DNA from: Streptomyces sp. Ru71
Lineage (GTDB): Bacteria > Actinomycetota > Actinomycetes > Streptomycetales > Streptomycetaceae
Reading direction: 5' to 3'
NCBI RefSeq assembly: GCF_002920535.1
Contig: NZ_PQSS01000068.1
Location: 1-39,744, forward strand
Length of the DNA: 39,744 nt
Shown: one piece after another, positions 9,817-17,898 of the stretch
Position numbering within the stretch: position 1 is the first letter of the stretch
How the letters are laid out: each line of letters opens with the position of its first letter
The notes under the pieces: generated by a model
Told to the model about the DNA's origin: nothing
The model's database searches: none
What the model saw: the letters and a program-made list of their open reading frames with translations, nothing else
Position numbers and translations under genes: made by a program

Positions 9817-11589
9817 TTGTCCCAGGACACCAGCACGCGCGAGCTGGAGGAGAGCGCCGAGGCGGACGTCGCCGCCCCGCCCTCCCCCGTCGCCCGGCGC
9901 CTCCTCCGCCTCCCGCGTCTGCGGCCCCGCCTGGCCACATGGCGCACCCGGCATCCCTCCGCCGCCCGGGCCCTGTCCGTCACGCTCACCGTGCTCGCCG
10001 CCCTCCTCGTCCAGGTCGCCCTGGAGATGCCGAACACCCAGGCCGGGCTGCGGCCCGCCGCGTTCGTACGGCTGCCGGCCGAGGCGATCATCGGGGCGGT
10101 CGTCCTGCTGCATCTGCCGCGGCGGCCCCGGATCGCCGCGGCAGCGCTCGCCGGGGCACTGGTGGGCTGGCTGGCCGTGCTGGACATGCTGGACATCGGG
10201 TTCAAGGAGTATCTGGGCCGGCCGTTCAACATGATCCTGGACTGGGGGCTGTTCGACGACGCCCGCTCGTACGTGGCGGACTCGCTCGGCGGAACGGTGG
10301 CGCTGCTGCTCACGGTCGGTGCGATCGCCCTCGTCGTGCTGCTCGTCGTCCTGGTCTCGCTGTCCGCCGTCCGCCTCGGCTCGGTGCTCGTCCGGCACCG
10401 GGCGCGCGCGACGCGGGGGGTGCTGATCGCCGGGACGGTGTGGATCACGTGTGCCGCGTTCGGGCTGCAGATCGCCGGCGGGCCGCTGGCCACCCGGCAT
10501 GCCGCGACCGTCGCCGAGGCCCAGGCCCGTACCGTGCGGGACACGCTGCGGGACGAGGCCGCGTTCGGCAAGGAGGCCCGGGTCGACGCGTTCGGCAACA
10601 CCCCGCCCGCCCAGCTGGTGCCGGATCTGCGCGGCAAGGACGTGATCTTCACGTTCATCGAGAGCTACGGCCGCAGCGCGATCGAGGACCCGGTCATGGC
10701 GCCGGGCGTGGACCGCACGCTCACCGCGAGCACCCAGGCCCTCGCGAAGGCCGGCTTCCACGCGAAGAGCGGCTGGCTGACGTCGGCGACGTACGGCGGC
10801 GGCAGCTGGCTCGGCCACTCCACCTTCATGTCCGGCCTGTGGATCAGCAACCAGCAGCGCTACCGCACGGTCATGGCCAGCGACCACCTCAGCCTGACCA
10901 AGGTGTTCGCCAAGACCGGCGCGTGGGACACCGTCGGGGTGATGCCGGGCGTGGTGAAGGCCTGGCCGGAGCAGGAGTACTACGGCCTGGACAAGGTCTA
11001 CAACGCCTTCCAGCTCGGCTACCACGGCCCGAAGTTCAGCTGGTCGACGATGCCCGACCAGTTCGCGCTCCAGCAGTTCCAGCAGCGCGAGCACGGCCGC
11101 AAGCGGGACAGGCCGCTGATGTCGGAGATCATCCTCACCTCCAGCCACCAGCCGTGGGCGCCGGTGCCGCGGATGGTCGGCTGGGACCAGCTCGGTGACG
11201 GGAAGGTCTACGACGCGATCGAGAAGGCCGGGAAGAAGTCCGCGGACGTCATCGCCGACTCGACCGCCTCCCGCGAGGAGTACGGCAAGTCGATCCAGTA
11301 CTCGGTGACCGCGCTCACCCAGTGGCTTCAGCGCTACGGCACCGACGACACCGTGCTGGTCTTCCTCGGCGACCACCAGCCGATCGCCCGGGTCAGCGGC
11401 AACCACGCCAGCCGGGACGTGCCGGTGTCGATCGTCGCCAAGGACCCGAAGGTGCTGCAGAAGATCTCCGGGTGGGGCTGGACCGACGGGCTGCGGCCCG
11501 CGCACACCGCGCCGGTGTGGAAGATGAGCGCCTTCCGCGACCGCTTCCTGACGGCGTACGGGTCCGTCCCCCACCCGTCCGGGCGCTGA
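9817..11589 (+). CDS. LTA-synthase-like membrane sulfatase-fold phosphotransferase/hydrolase
   Basis: The 590-aa polytopic membrane protein has about five transmembrane helices (roughly residues 53-70, 88-100, 105-127, 158-188, 200-221), then an extracytoplasmic alkaline-phosphatase/sulfatase domain. Metal-site features are VIFTFIESYG (E282) and the late VFLGDHQPI. YGGGSW (S330) is the likely nucleophile region. This layout matches phosphoglycerol transferases of the lipoteichoic acid synthase type. In Streptomyces it could act on teichoic-acid-like or glycolipid polymers (inference). The start is TTG 9817, with GGAAGGA 8 nt upstream. A much longer in-frame extension antisense to the secreted-protein gene was discarded. 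Upstream is a 189-bp divergent spacer, and downstream it converges on dusB. Confidence 0.86.
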   Translation: MSQDTSTRELEESAEADVAAPPSPVARRLLRLPRLRPRLATWRTRHPSAARALSVTLTVLAALLVQVALEMPNTQAGLRPAAFVRLPAEAIIGAVVLLHLPRRPRIAAAALAGALVGWLAVLDMLDIGFKEYLGRPFNMILDWGLFDDARSYVADSLGGTVALLLTVGAIALVVLLVVLVSLSAVRLGSVLVRHRARATRGVLIAGTVWITCAAFGLQIAGGPLATRHAATVAEAQARTVRDTLRDEAAFGKEARVDAFGNTPPAQLVPDLRGKDVIFTFIESYGRSAIEDPVMAPGVDRTLTASTQALAKAGFHAKSGWLTSATYGGGSWLGHSTFMSGLWISNQQRYRTVMASDHLSLTKVFAKTGAWDTVGVMPGVVKAWPEQEYYGLDKVYNAFQLGYHGPKFSWSTMPDQFALQQFQQREHGRKRDRPLMSEIILTSSHQPWAPVPRMVGWDQLGDGKVYDAIEKAGKKSADVIADSTASREEYGKSIQYSVTALTQWLQRYGTDDTVLVFLGDHQPIARVSGNHASRDVPVSIVAKDPKVLQKISGWGWTDGLRPAHTAPVWKMSAFRDRFLTAYGSVPHPSGR

Positions 11590-11600
11590 CCGGCCGCCCT

Positions 11601-11628
11601 CCCCTGGTGGCTGATCAGCCGCCGGAGG
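11601..11628. terminator. GC-rich hairpin between convergent sulfatase and dusB genes
   Basis: A symmetric structure centred on GGCTGATCAGCC extends outward through GG/CC and further pairs, about 12 base pairs with two wobbles and one mismatch. It lies in the 25-bp gap between convergent stops and overlaps the dusB stop codon. It lacks a T-tract on either side, so it may be a bidirectional GC-hairpin terminator. Confidence 0.5.
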
Positions 11629-12757
11629 TGTCCAGCTCCGCGTCCTCGGTGACGCCCGCGCAGTCGTAGGGGTCCTTCAGCCAGCCGTCGGGCAGGACGA
11701 CACGGTTGTTGCCGGAGGTGCGGCCGCGCGGGCCGTCGGCGCCGGCCGGCCAGGGCTGGTCGAGGTCCAGCTCGTCCAGGCCGGCCCGCAGCTCCTCCAG
11801 CGTGGAGGTGACGGCGAGCCGCTTGCGCATCTCGGAGCCGACGGCGAAGCCCTTGAGGTACCAGGCGACGTGCTTGCGGAAGTCGATCACGCCCTTCGAC
11901 TCGTCGCCGAGCCACTCGCCGAGCAGGGTGGCGTGCCGGACCATGGCGTCGGCGACCTCGCGCAGGGTGGGCCGGACGAAGTCCTGGGGGCGGCCCTCGA
12001 ACGCGGCCACCAGGTCGGCGAACAGCCACGGCCGGCCCAGGCAGCCGCGGCCGACCACCACGCCGTCGCAGCCGGTCTCGCGGACCATGCGCAGCGCGTC
12101 CTCGGCGGACCAGATGTCGCCGTTGCCGAGCACGGGAATCTCCGGGACGTGCTCCTTGAGCCGGGCGATGGCGTCCCAGTCGGCGGTGCCGCCGTAGTGC
12201 TGGGCGGTGGTGCGGCCGTGCAGCGCGATCGCGGTGACGCCCTCCTCGACGGCGATGCGGCCGGCGTCGAGGTAGGTGAGGTGGTCGTCGTCGATGCCCT
12301 TGCGCATCTTCATCGTCACCGGCAGGTCGCCGGCGCCGCTGACGGCCTCCCGCAGGATGGCGCGCAGCAGGTTGCGCTTGTACGGCAGCGCGGAGCCGCC
12401 GCCCTTGCGGGTGACCTTGGGCACCGGGCAGCCGAAGTTCAGGTCGATGTGGTCGGCGAGGTCCTCCTCGACGATCATCCGGACCGCCTTGCCGACGGTG
12501 GCCGGGTCGACGCCGTACAGCTGGATGGAGCGCGGGCGCTCGCTGGCGTCGAAGCGGATCAGCTGCATGGTCTTGTCGTTGCGCTCGACCAGGGCCCGGG
12601 TGGTGATCATCTCGCTGACGAACAGCCCCTTGCCGCCGGAGAACTCCCTGCACAGGGTGCGGAAGGGCGCGTTCGTGATCCCCGCCATGGGGGCGAGCAC
12701 GACGGGCGGCTGGACGGTGTGCGGGCCGATCTTCAGGGGCGCGGCGGTCGTGGGCAT
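11615..12757 (-). CDS. dusB: tRNA-dihydrouridine synthase
   Basis: Flavoenzyme that reduces uridine to 5,6-dihydrouridine in tRNA D-loops using NADPH/FMN. The 380-aa protein shows the Dus TIM-barrel series. It has LAPMAGITNAPFR at the N-terminus, then NFGCPVPKVTRKGGGSALP with the catalytic Cys, and VTMKMRKGID. These are followed by ALHGRTTAQHYGG, NGDIWSAEDA and the FMN-phosphate motif GRGCLGRPWLF. A C-terminal helical tRNA-binding domain completes the normal length. The start was set at ATG 12757 because homologous sequence begins just after it. Its GGGGGA is very close to the start, and upstream ATGs at 12778 and 12796 cannot be excluded. The DusB-type assignment within the family rests on overall similarity only. 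Confidence 0.93.
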   Translation of the reverse strand: MPTTAAPLKIGPHTVQPPVVLAPMAGITNAPFRTLCREFSGGKGLFVSEMITTRALVERNDKTMQLIRFDASERPRSIQLYGVDPATVGKAVRMIVEEDLADHIDLNFGCPVPKVTRKGGGSALPYKRNLLRAILREAVSGAGDLPVTMKMRKGIDDDHLTYLDAGRIAVEEGVTAIALHGRTTAQHYGGTADWDAIARLKEHVPEIPVLGNGDIWSAEDALRMVRETGCDGVVVGRGCLGRPWLFADLVAAFEGRPQDFVRPTLREVADAMVRHATLLGEWLGDESKGVIDFRKHVAWYLKGFAVGSEMRKRLAVTSTLEELRAGLDELDLDQPWPAGADGPRGRTSGNNRVVLPDGWLKDPYDCAGVTEDAELDTSGG

Positions 12758-12845
12758 TCCCCCATTCTGACCCATCGGCCTGCACGCCATCGACATTGAT
12801 CATGTAGCGGCCATTAGTTAACCACACTATCGAAATCGGCGTAGC

Positions 12846-14306
12846 ATGGAATCCATGCCCGAGCTCAGCCCCCGTCGCCGTCTGTTCGTCCTCGCGATCT
12901 GCTGCATGAGCCTGCTGATCGTGAGTCTCGACAACACGGTCCTCAACGTGGCCCTGCCCGCCATGCAGCGCGACCTGCACGCGACCACGTCGGGACTCCA
13001 GTGGACCATCGACGCCTACACCCTGGTCCTGGCCTCCCTGCTGATGCTCGCCGGCTCCACCGCCGACCGCGTCGGGCGCAAGCGGGTGTTCATGGCCGGC
13101 CTGGTGGTCTTCACCGTCGGCTCGGTGCTGTGCTCCCTGGCGCCCAACCTCGAACTGCTGGTCGTCTTCCGCATGGTGCAGGCGGTCGGCGGCTCGATGC
13201 TCAACCCGGTCGCCATGTCGATCATCACCAACACCTTCACCGACCCGCGCGAGCGGGCCCGGGCGATCGGCGTGTGGGGCGCGGTCGTCGGCATCTCCAT
13301 GGCGGCGGGCCCGCTGGTCGGCGGGCTGCTGGTGCAGTCGGTCGGCTGGCGGTCGATCTTCTGGGTCAACCTGCCCGTCGGCATCGCCGCCCTCCTTCTC
13401 ACCCTGCGCTACGTCCCCGAGTCCCGCGCCCCCAAGGGCCGCCGCCCCGACCCGGTCGGCCAGCTGCTGGTCATCGCCCTGTTCGGGTCCCTGACCTACG
13501 CCATCATCGAGGCGCCCGCCGCCGGCGCCGGCTCGGTGCTGCCCTTCGCCGCGGTCGCGCTCGCCGCGCTGCTCGGCCTGCTGTGGTACGAGCCCCGGCG
13601 CGACGAACCCCTCATCGACCTGCGCTTCTTCCGCTCCGCGCCGTTCAGCGGGGCCACCGTCATCGCGATCAGCGCGTTCGCGGCGCTGGGCGGCTTCCTG
13701 TTCCTGTCCACGCTGTACCTGCAGAACGTGCGCGGCCTGAGCGCCCTGCACGCCGGCCTGTGGATGCTGCCGATGGCCGTGCCGACGTTCCTGTGCGCCC
13801 CGGTGTCCGGGCGGCTGGTCGGCACCCGTGGCCCACGGCTGCCGCTGCTGATCGCGGGCGTGGCGATGACCGCGAGCGCGGTGCTGTTCGCCGCGTTCGA
13901 GGCCGAGACGTCCGATGTCACCCTGTTCATCGGGTACGCGCTCTTCGGCATCGGCTTCGGCTTCGTGAACGCGCCGATCACCAATACGGCGGTGTCGGGC
14001 ATGCCGCGCACCCAGGCCGGGGTGGCCGCCGCGGTCGCCTCGACGAGCCGGCAGCTGGGGCAGACGCTCGGGGTGGCGGTGGTGGGGGCGGTGCTGGCCA
14101 CGGGCGTCGGTACCTCGTCGTACCGGGTTGCGTTCGTGTCGGCCGCGGGGCCCGGCTGGTGGGTACTGGTCCTTTGCGGCATGGCGGTGCTGGTGCTTGG
14201 CCTGGTGTCCAGTGGGCGTTGGGCGCGTCGGACCGCGTCGCGTGCGGCTGAGAGGCTGGCCTCGGATGAGGTGCGGTCTGTCGTGGGGGCTTCTGAGCGT
14301 GCCTAG
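12846..14306 (+). CDS. MFS drug exporter, DHA2 family (14 TM type)
   Basis: Proton-coupled multidrug efflux protein of the EmrB/QacA type, 486 aa, with about 14 predicted transmembrane helices. Family marks are LDNTVLNVALPAM in helix 1, the loop motif ADRVGRKRVFM, and motif C-like GPLVGGLLVQSVGWRSIFWVN around residues 155-175. The C-terminus is a short Arg-rich cytoplasmic tail. Starts at ATG 12846 or ATG 12855 are possible, and neither has a strong Shine-Dalgarno sequence. The 88-bp spacer to divergent dusB contains TAGTTAACCACACTA, which might hold a promoter or operator. The stop shares the palindromic CTAG with the stop of the convergent XRE gene. No dedicated regulator is adjacent on the same strand; substrate unknown. 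Confidence 0.9.
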   Translation: MESMPELSPRRRLFVLAICCMSLLIVSLDNTVLNVALPAMQRDLHATTSGLQWTIDAYTLVLASLLMLAGSTADRVGRKRVFMAGLVVFTVGSVLCSLAPNLELLVVFRMVQAVGGSMLNPVAMSIITNTFTDPRERARAIGVWGAVVGISMAAGPLVGGLLVQSVGWRSIFWVNLPVGIAALLLTLRYVPESRAPKGRRPDPVGQLLVIALFGSLTYAIIEAPAAGAGSVLPFAAVALAALLGLLWYEPRRDEPLIDLRFFRSAPFSGATVIAISAFAALGGFLFLSTLYLQNVRGLSALHAGLWMLPMAVPTFLCAPVSGRLVGTRGPRLPLLIAGVAMTASAVLFAAFEAETSDVTLFIGYALFGIGFGFVNAPITNTAVSGMPRTQAGVAAAVASTSRQLGQTLGVAVVGAVLATGVGTSSYRVAFVSAAGPGWWVLVLCGMAVLVLGLVSSGRWARRTASRAAERLASDEVRSVVGASERA

Positions 14307-15223
14307 CCGCGGGTCGTGTGGGGCTGGTCGCGCAGTTCCCCGCGCCCCTTCAGGGCGATTTGTTGCAGCTTCTCAAGACGTGCCCTCGTTTCGTCGTCCG
14401 CCGGGACGTAGGTGACCATGCGGGCTCCTACCTCCGGGCCCAGCCACAGGTCCGTGTGGTCCACCACCAGGCGGCCCACGTAGCGGTTGAGGAACTCCTT
14501 GCGCTTGGTGCGGTGGGCCACGACCTCGTGGCGGTCCCAGGCCTCGCAGAAGTCGGGGGACCGCTCACGCAGGCGCTTGAGCAGCAGCTTCCAGGCGGGT
14601 TCGCCCAGGTGGCCGGCCATCGCGGCGCGGAAGCGGGCCGCCATCAGCCGCTGGGCCTCCTCAAGGTGCACGATCGAGGACTGCCAGTCGGCGTTCGTGT
14701 AGGACAGGATCAGGCAGTTGCGGTCCTCGGGCGGGACCGCGTCCAGGTCGCACAGGAGCAGGCCGTAGGTGCGGTTGTAGCCGACGATGTCGTACCGCTC
14801 GTTCTGGATCGCCGCCGGGACCGGCTCCAGCTGCTCCAGCAGGGACCGCACCGCGGGCGTCACCGACGGGCAGCTCTGCGCCGGGCTCGGGTCGACGGCG
14901 CCGGCCAGCTGGAAGAGGTGGGCGCGCTCGCTGGCGTCCAGCTGGAGGGCACGTGCGAGGGCGTCCAGCACCTGGACGGAGACCTGGATGTCGCGGGCCT
15001 GTTCCAGCCAGGTGTACCAGGTGACGCCGACGGCGGAGAGCTGGGCGACCTCCTCGCGGCGCAGGCCGGGGGTGCGGCGCCGGCGGCCGCGGGGCAGGCC
15101 CACCTGTTCGGGGGCGATGCGCTCACGGCGGCTGCGCAGGAAGGCGGCCAGTTCGTGGCGGCGGACCTCGGTGCCGCGCTGGGCCGGCGGGGCGTGCTGC
15201 GTCTCCTGGGCCAGGATCGTCAT
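14303..15223 (-). CDS. XRE-family regulator with MmyB-like ligand-binding domain
   Basis: Transcription factor of 306 aa. A Cro/C1-type helix-turn-helix occupies about residues 35-90, with RTPGLRREEVAQLSAVGVTWYTWLEQ, the signature of the MmyB subgroup. A PAS-like MmyB ligand-binding domain follows, where NERYDIVGYNRTYGLL, LSYTNADWQ and LVVDHTDLWLGPE are typical. In this group the second domain binds a fatty-acid-like ligand, and the regulator usually controls a divergent oxidoreductase or transporter. Here the divergent partner is the MFS gene at 15325, with several TACCAG half-sites between them. The last ~15 codons (KGRGELRDQPHTTRG) come from a dispersed Streptomyces repeat. ATG 15223 has only a weak ribosome binding site. 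Confidence 0.9.
   Translation of the reverse strand: MTILAQETQHAPPAQRGTEVRRHELAAFLRSRRERIAPEQVGLPRGRRRRTPGLRREEVAQLSAVGVTWYTWLEQARDIQVSVQVLDALARALQLDASERAHLFQLAGAVDPSPAQSCPSVTPAVRSLLEQLEPVPAAIQNERYDIVGYNRTYGLLLCDLDAVPPEDRNCLILSYTNADWQSSIVHLEEAQRLMAARFRAAMAGHLGEPAWKLLLKRLRERSPDFCEAWDRHEVVAHRTKRKEFLNRYVGRLVVDHTDLWLGPEVGARMVTYVPADDETRARLEKLQQIALKGRGELRDQPHTTRG
14323..14350. repeat. Dispersed Streptomyces element (GCTGGTCGCGC...CCCGCGCCCCTT)
   Basis: The stretch starts GCTGGTCGCGCAGTTCCCCG and ends CGCGCCCCTT, a short sequence I recognise as very common near gene ends in Streptomyces genomes. Here it lies inside the 3' end of the XRE gene and supplies its C-terminal residues. A longer relative with the same ends occurs at 23835-23886. 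Confidence 0.6.
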
Positions 15224-15255
15224 GGAACCAGGGTGCCGCCGCGCGGGTCCCGTTT

Positions 15256-15297
15256 CCAGGTAGTCGTTCTACCAGGATAAGAACACTCTGGTACCAG
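15256..15297. promoter_or_regulatory. Operator cluster between XRE regulator and MFS exporter
   Basis: GGTAG-N5-CTACC (15259-15273), TACCAG-N12-CTGGTA (15270-15293) and the perfect 10-bp palindrome CTGGTACCAG (15288-15297) overlap in the 101-bp divergent spacer. The repeated half-site TACCAG/CTGGTA suggests binding by the neighbouring XRE regulator. Core promoter boxes are not clear. Confidence 0.55.
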
Positions 15298-15324
15298 CCT
15301 CGGTGCCCGAGCAGGCTCGGTGGT

Positions 15325-16755
15325 GTGACCGAGACCATCACCCCACGCCCTGTCCGATCGGACCCCTCGACCCCGTCGGGGCTGAGCGGACCCGGACTGT
15401 TCGCGGTGCTGCTCGCCGCGGCACTGCCCCTGATCGACTTCTTCATCGTCAACGTCGCCCTGCCCACCATCGGCCGGGACCTGAAGGCCGGCGAGTCCGT
15501 GCTGGAACTCGTCGTCGCCGGGTACGGCGTGGCGTACGCCGTCCTGCTCGTCCTCGGTGGCCGGCTCGGCGACCTGTTCGGCCGGCGGCGGCTCTTCCTC
15601 GCCGGGATGGCCGCCTTCGGTGTGACCTCGCTGGCGTGCGGGCTCGCCCCGAACGCCTGGAGCCTGGTCGCCGCGCGCGTCGCGCAGGGCGCCGCGTCCG
15701 CCGTGATGCTGCCGCAGGTGCTGGCCACCATCCAGGCGGCCACGTCCGGTGCGCGCCGGGCTCGCGCGATGGGCCTGTACGGCGCCACGGCCGGCCTGGC
15801 CATGGTCGCGGGCCAGATCCTCGGCGGTGTGCTGGTCGCCGCCGACCTCTGGGGCACGGGCTGGCGCTCGGTGTTCCTGGTCAACGTGCCGGTCGTGGTC
15901 GTGGGCCTGCTGCTGGCCGCGCGCACCGTCCCCGAGACCCGCTCGCAGAGCCCCGAACCGGTCGACGGCCCCGGCACGGTCCTGCTCGCCGTGGCCCTGG
16001 TGACCCTGCTGGCCCCGCTCACCGAGGGCCGGGCGGCGGGCTGGCCGCTGTGGACGTGGCTGTCGCTGGCCGCGTTCCCGCCGGCGGCGGCCGCCTTCTG
16101 GGCGGTGGAACGCCGGGCGGACCGCGCCGGCCGGACCCCGCTGGTGCCGCCGAGCCTGTTCACGCTGGTGTCGCTGCGCCGGGGACTGGTGCTGATCCTG
16201 CCGTTCTCGATCGGCTTCAGCGGGTTCATGTTCGTCGTCGCCGTCGCCCTGCAGCAGGGCGCGGGGCTCGGCCCGGTGGCGGCCGGGCTGGCCCTGGCCC
16301 CGCTGGCCGTGACGTTCTTCTTCGCCTCGCTGGCCGGCCCGCGCCTGGTCGCCAGGTACGGCACCCGGGTCGTGACGGCGGGCGCGCTGCTGCAGGGCGT
16401 GGGCGTGGCGCTGATCGCGCTGGCGGCCTGGCGGTCCTGGCCGCACCTGGGCTTCCTGGAAATGCTGCCGGGTACGGCGGTCGCGGGGGTCGGCCAGGCT
16501 CTGCAGCTGCCCGTCATCTACCGGGTGGTGCTGTCGGAGGTCCCGCCCGCCCGGGCCGGCGTCGGCAGCGGCGTGATGGGCACGACCCAGCAGGCGTCCC
16601 TGGCGCTGGGTGTGGCGGCCCTGGGCACGCTCTTCCTGTCCCTGGTGCCGAACGCCGGCATGCGCGACGCCCTGATCACGGCCCTGCTGGTGCAACTGTC
16701 CGGGGTGGCCCTGACGGGCCTGCTGAGCCTACGGCTACCACGAAGGGTCGGCTGA
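15325..16755 (+). CDS. MFS transporter, DHA2 family
   Basis: Second proton-driven exporter in the window, 476 aa, with about 14 hydrophobic segments. It carries the helix-1 phrase PLIDFFIVNVALPTI, the loop motif GGRLGDLFGRRRLFL, and GWRSVFLVNVPVVVVGLLL in the motif C/D zone. It belongs to the same large EmrB/QacA family as the 12846-14306 protein, but the two are not close copies. GTG 15325 begins the first in-frame conserved segment. There is no convincing Shine-Dalgarno sequence, so a leaderless or very short-leader mRNA is possible. It is divergent from the MmyB-type regulator, which is the obvious candidate controller. Downstream lies the repeat array. Substrate unknown. Confidence 0.9.
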   Translation: MTETITPRPVRSDPSTPSGLSGPGLFAVLLAAALPLIDFFIVNVALPTIGRDLKAGESVLELVVAGYGVAYAVLLVLGGRLGDLFGRRRLFLAGMAAFGVTSLACGLAPNAWSLVAARVAQGAASAVMLPQVLATIQAATSGARRARAMGLYGATAGLAMVAGQILGGVLVAADLWGTGWRSVFLVNVPVVVVGLLLAARTVPETRSQSPEPVDGPGTVLLAVALVTLLAPLTEGRAAGWPLWTWLSLAAFPPAAAAFWAVERRADRAGRTPLVPPSLFTLVSLRRGLVLILPFSIGFSGFMFVVAVALQQGAGLGPVAAGLALAPLAVTFFFASLAGPRLVARYGTRVVTAGALLQGVGVALIALAAWRSWPHLGFLEMLPGTAVAGVGQALQLPVIYRVVLSEVPPARAGVGSGVMGTTQQASLALGVAALGTLFLSLVPNAGMRDALITALLVQLSGVALTGLLSLRLPRRVG

Positions 16756-16796
16756 CGGCCTGGCCCGGCATACGGCTACGGCAACCTTTCCGGCCG

Positions 16797-17298
16797 GCTC
16801 AGCGCCGGGAGGTCACGGGCACTTCCGCCGACTCGGCGCCGGGAGATCACGGGCGCTTCTGCCGGCTCGGCGCCGGACGCCGCGGCCATGCCCACCGGCT
16901 CAGCGCCGCAGGCCCCGGGCGCTCGCCTCGGCTCCGGGCCGCAGCCCCGGTGCACTCCCGTCCGCTCCGGCCCACAGCCCCCTGGGCACGGCCGTCCAGT
17001 CAGCGCCGCAGGCCACGGGCACTTCCGCCGACTCGGCGCTGCAGGCCGCGGCCACGGCCACAGGCTCAGCACCGCAGGCCCCAGCCCGCGGGCCCCAGCC
17101 CCGCCCACAGGCTCAGCGCCGCAGAACCCCAGCCACGCCCACCGATACAGCGCCGCAGAACCCCAGCCACGCCCACCGATACAGCGCCGCAGGCACCCGG
17201 GCACTCGCCCTCGGCTCCAGGCCGCAGCCCCGGTGCACTCCCGCCCGCTCCGGCCCACACGCCCCTGGCACGGCCGTGCGGTCAGCGCCGCAGGCCCC
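16797..17298. repeat. Degenerate ~33-bp repeat array related to the tetR 3' end
   Basis: Ten or eleven units beginning CTCAGCGCCGCAGG or variants follow one another between the MFS stop and the tetR stop. Approximate unit starts are 16797, 16831, 16865, 16898, 16999, 17031, 17064, 17111, 17145, 17179 and 17280. Most units are 32-34 bp. Two are about 100 bp (from 16898 and 17179) and are close copies of each other, sharing CCGCAGCCCCGGTGCACTCC. A 34-bp unit is perfectly duplicated at 17114-17147 and 17148-17181. The last unit is the tetR 3' end itself (minus-strand codons GLRR-stop), so the array looks like a serial duplication of that gene end. No gene is credible inside it. Confidence 0.8.
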
Positions 17299-17872
17299 GT
17301 ACCAGGAGGTCGGTCAGGGCTGTGAACTCCTCCTCGATGCCGGGGGCGGTCCACTCGCGGGCGTAGCCGGGGTCGTGGAAGCGGGCGGTGGCGTGGAAGA
17401 CGGCGCGGGCCGTGGCGGCGGGGTCGGCGGCGGTGAAGGCGCCCGTGGCGACGCCGTCCTCGACGATCCGGGCCAGCTGGCCGGTCAGGTCGGCGATGTG
17501 TTCCCGGACCACGCCGCCGAGTTCGTCGGTCAGCACGGTGTACGTGGCGAACAGCTCCGGATCGTCGCCCGCCTTGTGCCGCTTGGCCTCGAACAGGGCG
17601 GCGAGCCAGTCCCGCAGCCGCTGCTCCGGTGCGCGGTCCTCGGCCACGACGATCCCGGCCAGCCGCTGCGAGGTCCTGTCCAGCCACCGCTTGGTCACGG
17701 CCTCGCGCAGTGCCGCCTTGGTGCGGAAGTGCCGGTAGACGCTGCCGTGGCTGACGCCGAGCGCGCGGGCCACGTCGACCACGGTCGCCTTGGCCGGCCC
17801 GTGCCGCCGCAGCACCTCCTCGGTGGCTTCGAGGATGCGCTCGGGGGTCAGGGTCTCGCTGGTCGGTGGCAT
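17282..17872 (-). CDS. TetR-family transcriptional regulator
   Basis: Repressor of 196 aa. The N-terminal TetR helix-turn-helix spans about residues 8-55 (ERILEATEEVLRRHG, VVDVARALGVSHGSVYRHF). The all-helical ligand-binding C-terminal domain is typical in length. It lies just downstream of, and on the same strand as, the aldo/keto reductase gene. I chose ATG 17872; a GTG at 17893, only 5 nt after the reductase stop, would add seven residues and also fits tight coupling. It probably represses its own operon through the TGACAGAT-N6-ATCTGTCA operator upstream of the reductase (inference). Its last codons form the terminal unit of the repeat array that follows. Confidence 0.88.
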   Translation of the reverse strand: MPPTSETLTPERILEATEEVLRRHGPAKATVVDVARALGVSHGSVYRHFRTKAALREAVTKRWLDRTSQRLAGIVVAEDRAPEQRLRDWLAALFEAKRHKAGDDPELFATYTVLTDELGGVVREHIADLTGQLARIVEDGVATGAFTAADPAATARAVFHATARFHDPGYAREWTAPGIEEEFTALTDLLVRGLRR

Positions 17873-17898
17873 GTCCAAGACGGTACCCGGCACCGGGG

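Noticed and set aside
12778..12845. Clear promoter pair between dusB and the MFS gene
   Set aside because: TTGATC with TAACCA at 17-bp spacing can be read, but the -10 is poor and alternatives are equally good, so no separate promoter feature was entered.
16797..17298. CRISPR array
   Set aside because: Units abut each other with no unique spacers of constant length, repeats are degenerate, and no cas genes are present.
16776..17687. Repetitive 303-codon frame on the minus strand with GAEPVG-like peptide repeats
   Set aside because: The peptide repeats simply reflect the DNA repeat array; the frame continues as an out-of-frame shadow of tetR and has no ribosome binding site.
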